DNA of 64,000 nucleotides from Methylobacter tundripaludum SV96. Lineage in GTDB: Bacteria; Pseudomonadota; Gammaproteobacteria; Methylococcales; Methylomonadaceae. The notes under the pieces are model-generated. The model had not been told where the DNA came from and made no database searches. It saw only the letters and a program-made list of their open reading frames with translations. The position numbers and the translations under genes were made by a program. Every line of letters begins with the position of its first letter. The stretch's first letter is position 1. Below are positions 56,609-64,000 of the stretch, piece after piece. The stretch spans positions 1-64,000 of the forward strand of contig NZ_JH109154.1 of assembly GCF_000190755.2 (NCBI RefSeq), read 5' to 3'.

Positions 56609-58186
56609 TTAATCGATTTTATTAGTAGCTAATGAGCAGAGCTGATTCACCGCATCGATCATCAAGCCGTTGACGACGGTTGCCGCCCAGGGTGAACCGC
56701 CGCGCGTGCCGCTGTTGGTGATGCGCGGCACTTGCAGGCAGCGTTTTAATTCCGCTTTCGACTCGCAGGTGCCGACGAAGCCGACCGGCAAACCGATCAC
56801 CAGTTGCGGCCGCCAGCCGTGTTCGCGGATCAGGCGCACCGCTTCCCTGATCGCAGTCGGCGCATCGCCTATCGACAGCACGATGTCGTTACCGAATTTT
56901 TCAAAAGCGCGTCGTATTCCGGCCGCGGAACGGGTGATGCCCTGCGTTTGCGCCATCAGCGCGGTTTCGTGATCATGCACCCCGCACCAGGTTTCGATGC
57001 CGAGCTGTTCGAGCAGCGCGCGCTTGAGTCCGGTCTGCACCATGGTCACGTCGGTCACTACACGCTTGCAACGCAACAAGGCACGGATGCCCGTTTCGAC
57101 CGCGCCCGCCGAAAAGTAAATGTCGTCGACCGCATTAAAGTCGCCGCTGGTATGTACCAGCCGTTGCAGCACGGTCAGATGCGCCTCGGGAAAGACCGAC
57201 CAGTCGCGCCCGGCGGCGATGATGCGGAAACTTTCGGCTTCTATCGGATGCGGCACGTAAGGGGCGAATTCTGTTACGGTTTCATCCACAGCGGCTTTCT
57301 CAAATAACCCGCGAACTTGAAGATGATGAGGGCGTTGCGGCTCGCCGACCTGCTGTTCAAAGCCGACGATTTGCACCCGGTATTTGCACAGCGAGCAGTT
57401 CATTTCCGCACGGCCTTCTACCGCTTCTTGCGCCCTGGAAATCAGCACATCGGCCACGTTCGGATGCACGCCGAGATAGCCTGCCTTGAGCACTTCCAGC
57501 TCAGGCTCGCGCTCTTGCATGGCATCGGCGGCCTCATAAATACGCTTGACCAATATGCCGTCGAACAGGAAAAACGGCACCACGATCAACCGTGCACACC
57601 CCAGTTGAGCTACGGCACGCAGGCCGTCGGCAACCAACGGTTTGGCTGTGCCTGAATAGCACACGTAAGATGCGCCAAAACCCATGCCTTCTTCGATCAT
57701 GCGCGCGAATTTGGCGACGTCGCCATTGGCATCGGGGTCGGTGGTGCCGCGACCGACCAGCACCAGGCAGGTGTCGGCACGGCGCACAGTCTTGGAGGAT
57801 GCCGATTCGGCCTCGACGATACGTTGCTGAACGACTTGCAGCAACAACGGATGCAAGCCCATCGGCGCACCGAAATGAAAATCGACGTCGGGATGTTCGC
57901 GAGCCGAGGTCAGAAGTTCGCTGGGCAGGTCATTTTTGGCATGAGTTGCCGCCAGCAGGATACCGGGCACCATGACGATTTGTTTGGCATCGGCGTTCAA
58001 TTGGGCTGCGATCGCCTGATCGATAGTCGGACTGGCAAACTCCAGGTAGCCGTGACTGACCTGATGCTGCGGCGCACGCTCCTTGACCAGTTCAACCAGT
58101 TGCTCGAATTCCCGGATGCCGTCGGCATCGCGGCTGCCGTGACCTGCGATAACGATGCCGAATTGTTGGTTTGTTTCAGCCTGCAT
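56609..58186 (-). CDS. cbiX-cobH: CbiX-CobH fusion: sirohydrochlorin cobaltochelatase + precorrin-8X methylmutase
   Basis: 525 aa. Residues ~8-290 are a two-repeat CbiX chelatase ([70 protein letters not shown]), ending with a CxxC block [16 protein letters not shown]. Residues ~325-525 are CobH/CbiC, which moves the C11 methyl to C12 ([74 protein letters not shown]). ATG 58186 overlaps cbiE by 11 bases. Confidence 0.93.
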   Translation of the reverse strand: MQAETNQQFGIVIAGHGSRDADGIREFEQLVELVKERAPQHQVSHGYLEFASPTIDQAIAAQLNADAKQIVMVPGILLAATHAKNDLPSELLTSAREHPDVDFHFGAPMGLHPLLLQVVQQRIVEAESASSKTVRRADTCLVLVGRGTTDPDANGDVAKFARMIEEGMGFGASYVCYSGTAKPLVADGLRAVAQLGCARLIVVPFFLFDGILVKRIYEAADAMQEREPELEVLKAGYLGVHPNVADVLISRAQEAVEGRAEMNCSLCKYRVQIVGFEQQVGEPQRPHHLQVRGLFEKAAVDETVTEFAPYVPHPIEAESFRIIAAGRDWSVFPEAHLTVLQRLVHTSGDFNAVDDIYFSAGAVETGIRALLRCKRVVTDVTMVQTGLKRALLEQLGIETWCGVHDHETALMAQTQGITRSAAGIRRAFEKFGNDIVLSIGDAPTAIREAVRLIREHGWRPQLVIGLPVGFVGTCESKAELKRCLQVPRITNSGTRGGSPWAATVVNGLMIDAVNQLCSLATNKID

Positions 58187-58895
58187 TCGGTAACGGCTCC
58201 ATTGCGGGTTCAATCTGGCTGGACATAGGGCTGCGAGTGCGGATCAGCATGATGCTCATGTCGCTGAATTCCTGTTTCACACAGTCGGCCAGCGTGCCGT
58301 GCCACTCCGCTTCCGAGCGGGTCAAATTCTCCCAAACCTCGGTCGGATGATCGGGCGATATGCCTTGCTCCAACAGATAAGCGGCGATATGGCGTGGCAT
58401 GAATGAGCGAGCCTCGTCCCACGGGCAGGGGATCACGATCGCATTGCGTTGGTCTTGCAGCACATGCACCAGGTGTTGCTTAAATGGGGTTAAATCGCCG
58501 CGGCGGTGGAAGGTGATAAATGTCGTTTCGTCGAAACAGACCTTGGCACGCGATGCGAGTATCTGCGCCGAAGAGATGCCCGGCACGGTTTCCACCGGAT
58601 GGCCGCAAGCGCGCTCGACCCGTTCCAGATACTGGAAGCCGCTGAAATGGATGTCGCCCATGAACACCACGACGCAGTTCTTGCCCGCATGGTGTTCAAT
58701 CGCCACTTTCGCCAATTGTTCGGTCTGGTCGCGATAATTCATCAGCACGGTTTGCGCCGTAGCGGGAATCAGGCTTTGCACGACATTAATAACGGCATCG
58801 AATCCGGCTACCACATCGGCATTGCTGATCAGCTCCGCGCCGCGTTGGGTCAGGTAAGCCACGTCGCCGGGGCCTGCGCCTATGCAGATAATCAT
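58176..58895 (-). CDS. cbiE: Precorrin-6Y C5,15-methyltransferase subunit CbiE
   Basis: 239 aa, equivalent to the N-terminal half of Cob[64 protein letters not shown] and [10 protein letters not shown] mark the methylase fold. The decarboxylating CbiT half is neither fused nor encoded elsewhere in the window. Its 3' end overlaps cbiX-cobH. Sequence around GPGD is normal for a SAM-binding tetrapyrrole methylase. Confidence 0.85.
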   Translation of the reverse strand: MIICIGAGPGDVAYLTQRGAELISNADVVAGFDAVINVVQSLIPATAQTVLMNYRDQTEQLAKVAIEHHAGKNCVVVFMGDIHFSGFQYLERVERACGHPVETVPGISSAQILASRAKVCFDETTFITFHRRGDLTPFKQHLVHVLQDQRNAIVIPCPWDEARSFMPRHIAAYLLEQGISPDHPTEVWENLTRSEAEWHGTLADCVKQEFSDMSIMLIRTRSPMSSQIEPAMEPLPNAG

Positions 58896-58921
58896 AATTG
58901 TTCCTTGCTATATAAAAACTT

Positions 58922-58979
58922 TTCACCACGAAGACACGAAGAAATAAAACTTCGTGTTCTTCGTGTCTTCGTGGTGAAT
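58922..58979. repeat. Full CACCACGAAG palindrome between cbiE and the chelatase gene
   Basis: TTCACCACGAAGACACGAAG and CTTCGTGTCTTCGTGGTGAA form a near-perfect long stem, uninterrupted. Confidence 0.85.
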
Positions 58980-59005
58980 AAAATATTTTTTAATCAACTT
59001 TATGC

Positions 59006-60895
59006 TCACTTAATACATCCACGCACCGTAAGCGCCAGGTTTTCAGCTGATAATTCTTCCAGCGTCAGGCATTCGGCACCCAACGCCTGCGCCAATTGCC
59101 GGGCTCTACCCAAGCGTAAATAGCCGGTTTCGGTATCGAGCACCAGGGCGGGTACGCTGCGTTCGGCCAGTAATTCTGCAAATCTTAGCGATTCCTGCCA
59201 GGGATCGTTACCATCTGTCAGCGCAACATTGGCCTTGCCGTCGGTAAGCAGCACGAGCAACGGCGGCATGCTGGTCTTTTCCAGTGTTTCCAATGCCACA
59301 GACAGCGCATGAGGCAAGGGCGTGCGGCCGCCGGTAGGCAGTTCGCGCAGATTCTGTTCGGCAAGATCGACGCTGCGGGTAGGCGAAAGCATTAACTGGG
59401 CGGATTCGCCGCGAAAGCTGATAACTGCGACTTCGTCACGCTGTTGGTAGGCATCGGTCAGCAGGGACAACACCGCGCCTTTGACCACTTCCATGCGCCG
59501 CTGTGCCGCCATGGAACCTGATGCATCGACCACAAACAAGATCAGGTTGGCGTTTTTGCCTACGCGGACTTGTTGGTGCAGATCGCTTTTCGTCACCTGG
59601 AAATCGTCGGCACCTCTGAGCGCCGCGCTGCGCAATGTCGCGCCGACGGCGAGACTGCTTGGATTTTGGTCCTGCACGACTCGCACGACACGGCCGCGCG
59701 GCGCATCTTGTGCAGTGCTGCGCTTGCCGGAAGCGTACCGATTGGCAACCGTATCGACTTCTATGCGTCGTACATTACCGGCAGACGCGGTGGCGAAGAC
59801 TTGTTGTTGGTCTTGCGACTCGCCGTTATCTTGATTGTTTTCCTGCTCCGTATCAGCGTCGGATTCGCCTTCATCCGGCGGCTGTAACGCCTGTTGCATC
59901 AGCTCATCAAGCTGGTCTTTATCCAGTCCCGGTTGCTCGAACGGTTTGCGCCTGCGCCGGTGCGGCAACACCAGTTCCGCCGCGCCACGCACGTCTTCCG
60001 GCGTTACCTGAGATCGGCCTTCTAATGCCGCCAGTGCGCGCGCCGCTTTGTGCATGACGATGTCGGCGCGAAGACTTGCCACTTCGAATTCACAACATAA
60101 ATGGCTTATCAGGTCGAGCAACGCATCATCCAGCGTCACTTTGGGAAGCAACAGTTGCGCGGTAGCGAGTTGATGGCGCAAAGTTTGTTGCTTCGCCATC
60201 CAGGCGGCAGCGTAAGCCGTAGGATTGGCCTCGAACGCGATGCGACGGCGCACGACTTCGGAACGCAAAACCTTGTCGCGCGGCGCGGTCACTTCAACCA
60301 TCAGGCCGAAGCGATCCAATAACTGCGGGCGTAAATCGCCTTCTTCAAGATTCATCGTGCCGATCAGCGTGAAGCGGGCAGGGTGGCTGACCGACAAGCC
60401 TTCGCGTTGCACCGCATTGACGCCCATCGCCGCCGCATCCAGCAGCACATCGACCAGATGGTCGGGCAGCAGGTTGACTTCGTCGATATAGAGTATGCCC
60501 CGGTGCGCCGCAGCCAGTAAGCCGGGCTTGAAAACACGCTGGCCACCTTTGAGCGCCTGTTCCAAATCCAGGGTGCCGATAACGCGGTCTTCGGTGGCTC
60601 CCAGCGGCAAGGTGACGAAAGGCACGCTGTCCGCTTGCGCTGTCGCGTGTTCAGTATTGCAGGTCTCGCAATACTTATACGGCGCACCGGGAGCGCAATT
60701 AAATGCGCACCCATCAACCCGTTCGATCAGCGGCAGGATGTCGGTCAGCGCCCGCGCCGCCGTGCTTTTAGCGGTGCCTTTGTCGCCGCGTATCAGTACG
60801 CCGCCCAGCGACGGATCAACGGCGCACAGTAGCAACGCAGTCTTGAGCTGAGTCTGTTCGACGATGGCGGAAAAAGGGAAGGTGGCGTGGTTCAT
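59006..60895 (-). CDS. ChlI-ChlD-like chelatase ATPase subunit (AAA+ and VWA fusion)
   Basis: 629 aa from ATG 60895. Residues ~1-330 are a BchI/ChlI-type AAA+ domain (Walker A GVLIRGDKGTAKSTAAR, Walker B GILYIDEVNLLPDHLVDVLL, GRFTLI-like ARFTLIGTMNLEEGDLRPQL LDRF). An acidic/Gln linker (DEGESDADTEQENNQDNGES) follows, then a C-terminal VWA domain with MIDAS FVVDASGSMAAQRRMEVVKG, TGGRTPLPHA and LLTDGKAN. In many bacteria this pair replaces CobS/CobT as the ATPase partner of CobN, its neighbour here; a magnesium chelatase role is unlikely without chlH or bch genes. Confidence 0.88.
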   Translation of the reverse strand: MNHATFPFSAIVEQTQLKTALLLCAVDPSLGGVLIRGDKGTAKSTAARALTDILPLIERVDGCAFNCAPGAPYKYCETCNTEHATAQADSVPFVTLPLGATEDRVIGTLDLEQALKGGQRVFKPGLLAAAHRGILYIDEVNLLPDHLVDVLLDAAAMGVNAVQREGLSVSHPARFTLIGTMNLEEGDLRPQLLDRFGLMVEVTAPRDKVLRSEVVRRRIAFEANPTAYAAAWMAKQQTLRHQLATAQLLLPKVTLDDALLDLISHLCCEFEVASLRADIVMHKAARALAALEGRSQVTPEDVRGAAELVLPHRRRRKPFEQPGLDKDQLDELMQQALQPPDEGESDADTEQENNQDNGESQDQQQVFATASAGNVRRIEVDTVANRYASGKRSTAQDAPRGRVVRVVQDQNPSSLAVGATLRSAALRGADDFQVTKSDLHQQVRVGKNANLILFVVDASGSMAAQRRMEVVKGAVLSLLTDAYQQRDEVAVISFRGESAQLMLSPTRSVDLAEQNLRELPTGGRTPLPHALSVALETLEKTSMPPLLVLLTDGKANVALTDGNDPWQESLRFAELLAERSVPALVLDTETGYLRLGRARQLAQALGAECLTLEELSAENLALTVRGCIK

Positions 60896-60908
60896 TTTAA
60901 AAATGGAT

Positions 60909-61308
60909 ATTTGTCCACGAAAAACACGAAAGAAATCAATAAAGTTGTCTGCAAGCAATTTGACCCTAATATTACGCTCGTTCCCAAGCTCCAGCTTGGG
61001 AATGCAGTTTTGGAAGCTCTAGCTTCCCATCCAGTATGCGAAGCTAGAGCTTCGCGTACTGAGTTCCCAAGCTGGAGCTTGGGAACCAGCTTAAATGATA
61101 AATACTGTTTACAGTTTAAAATTCGGTTTTTAAATCTCCTCACCCCAGCCCTCTCGGCAACCGCTCCCTGCGTTGCTCTACCTTCTGCATCCGTGCAGTC
61201 GTCCAGCAGGAGAGGGAGTTTAGGTGCCGAATTTTGATACATGAGGAATTGATCAAATTTATTTGGACAGTTATCTGAGTATTTTCGTGCTTTTCGTGGA
61301 TAAAACAA
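60909..61308. repeat. Nested cluster of four repeat families between cobN and chlID
   Basis: Outermost arms TCCACGAAAAACACGAAA (from 60914) and TTTTCGTGCTTTTCGTGGAT (to 61302) enclose two further units: a GTTCCCAAGCTCCAGC type triple hairpin (60980-61090) and a CCCTCTC/GGAGAGGG repeat (61137-61218). The latter is itself split by a 48-bp mini-element (61156-61203). No gene in this 427-bp gap. Confidence 0.8.
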
Positions 61309-61322
61309 ATTTTCCATAGGCA

Positions 61323-64000
<2,678 letters not shown>

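Noticed and set aside
59006-60895. Annotation of the ChlI/ChlD fusion as a magnesium chelatase for chlorophyll.
   Set aside because: No chlH/bchH or other bacteriochlorophyll genes are present; the adjacent cobN points to cobalt chelation.
60896-61322. A possible cobalamin riboswitch near the cob genes.
   Set aside because: No B12-box-like conserved core was recognised here; the sequence is fully explained by nested repeats. The natural place, upstream of cobN, lies outside the window.

Overview
The window looks like a chromosome segment of a gammaproteobacterium, probably a Methylococcales-type methanotroph or a close relative. That assignment is an inference. It rests on the housekeeping order accA-tilS-pyrG-kdsA-eno-ftsB-ispD-ispF-truD, the style of the chemotaxis and cobalamin genes, and the heavy load of intergenic palindromic repeats. 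No methane-oxidation gene, rRNA or tRNA is present to settle it.

Layout. (1) 0.1-10 kb is a plus-strand housekeeping block for fatty acid, tRNA, CTP, KDO, glycolysis, division and isoprenoid functions. Its gaps are filled by GCGAAAGG-type and other palindromes. (2) 10-22.5 kb holds a NodU-type carbamoyltransferase, a truncated IS200 gene, a cold/stress group (an HPF-cold-shock fusion, a Csp, a DUF2934 protein, a LonB-like protease), an intact IS1182-family element with a CTAG target duplication, and an HtpX-like protease paired with MlaC. (3) 22.9-34 kb is an accessory region: an EthD/PaiB pair, a DUF2971 protein, a stand-alone response regulator between direct repeats, a RAYT-like Y1 transposase flanked by two inverted ~100-bp triple-hairpin units, two copies of a 120-bp MITE, a TetR/O-methyltransferase pair, a frameshifted DUF2380 gene, an AraC regulator and an OFA-family MFS transporter. 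(4) 34-48 kb is a complete chemotaxis locus: cheR-cheD-cheB on the minus strand, divergent from an MCP-like coiled-coil protein, cheY, a STAS protein, cheA, three chemoreceptors and cheW. (5) 48-64 kb is a minus-strand cobalamin (corrin ring) cluster, running in transcription order from cobN (cut by the window edge) through chlI-chlD, cbiE, cbiX-cobH, cbiD, cobI, cobM, cbiG, cobJ-cobK and cobW to cobB/cbiA.

How the genes work together. The cobalamin cluster covers most ring methylations, contraction, reduction, the C11-to-C12 methyl shift, cobalt chelation and a,c-amidation. It mixes genes usually called anaerobic (cbiX, cbiG, cbiD, cbiE) with the late-insertion chelatase (cobN plus a ChlI/ChlD fusion). 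Three open reading frames are domain fusions. The chemotaxis locus carries its own adaptation enzymes, and two of its three receptors end in CheR/CheB-tether-like pentapeptides.

The most unusual signals are in the repeat biology. Palindromic elements of intergenic type sit in frame inside cobK and cobN. A 47/48-bp (or 95-bp) mini-element has inserted into other repeats at three sites. The RAYT-like element carries long inverted hairpin arrays. At the protein level, CobW has lost its CxCC motif, CobN carries a ~95-residue His/Asp tract, CheR has a conserved N-terminus with no ATG/GTG/TTG, and one chemoreceptor has Leu where the trimer-contact Arg is expected.
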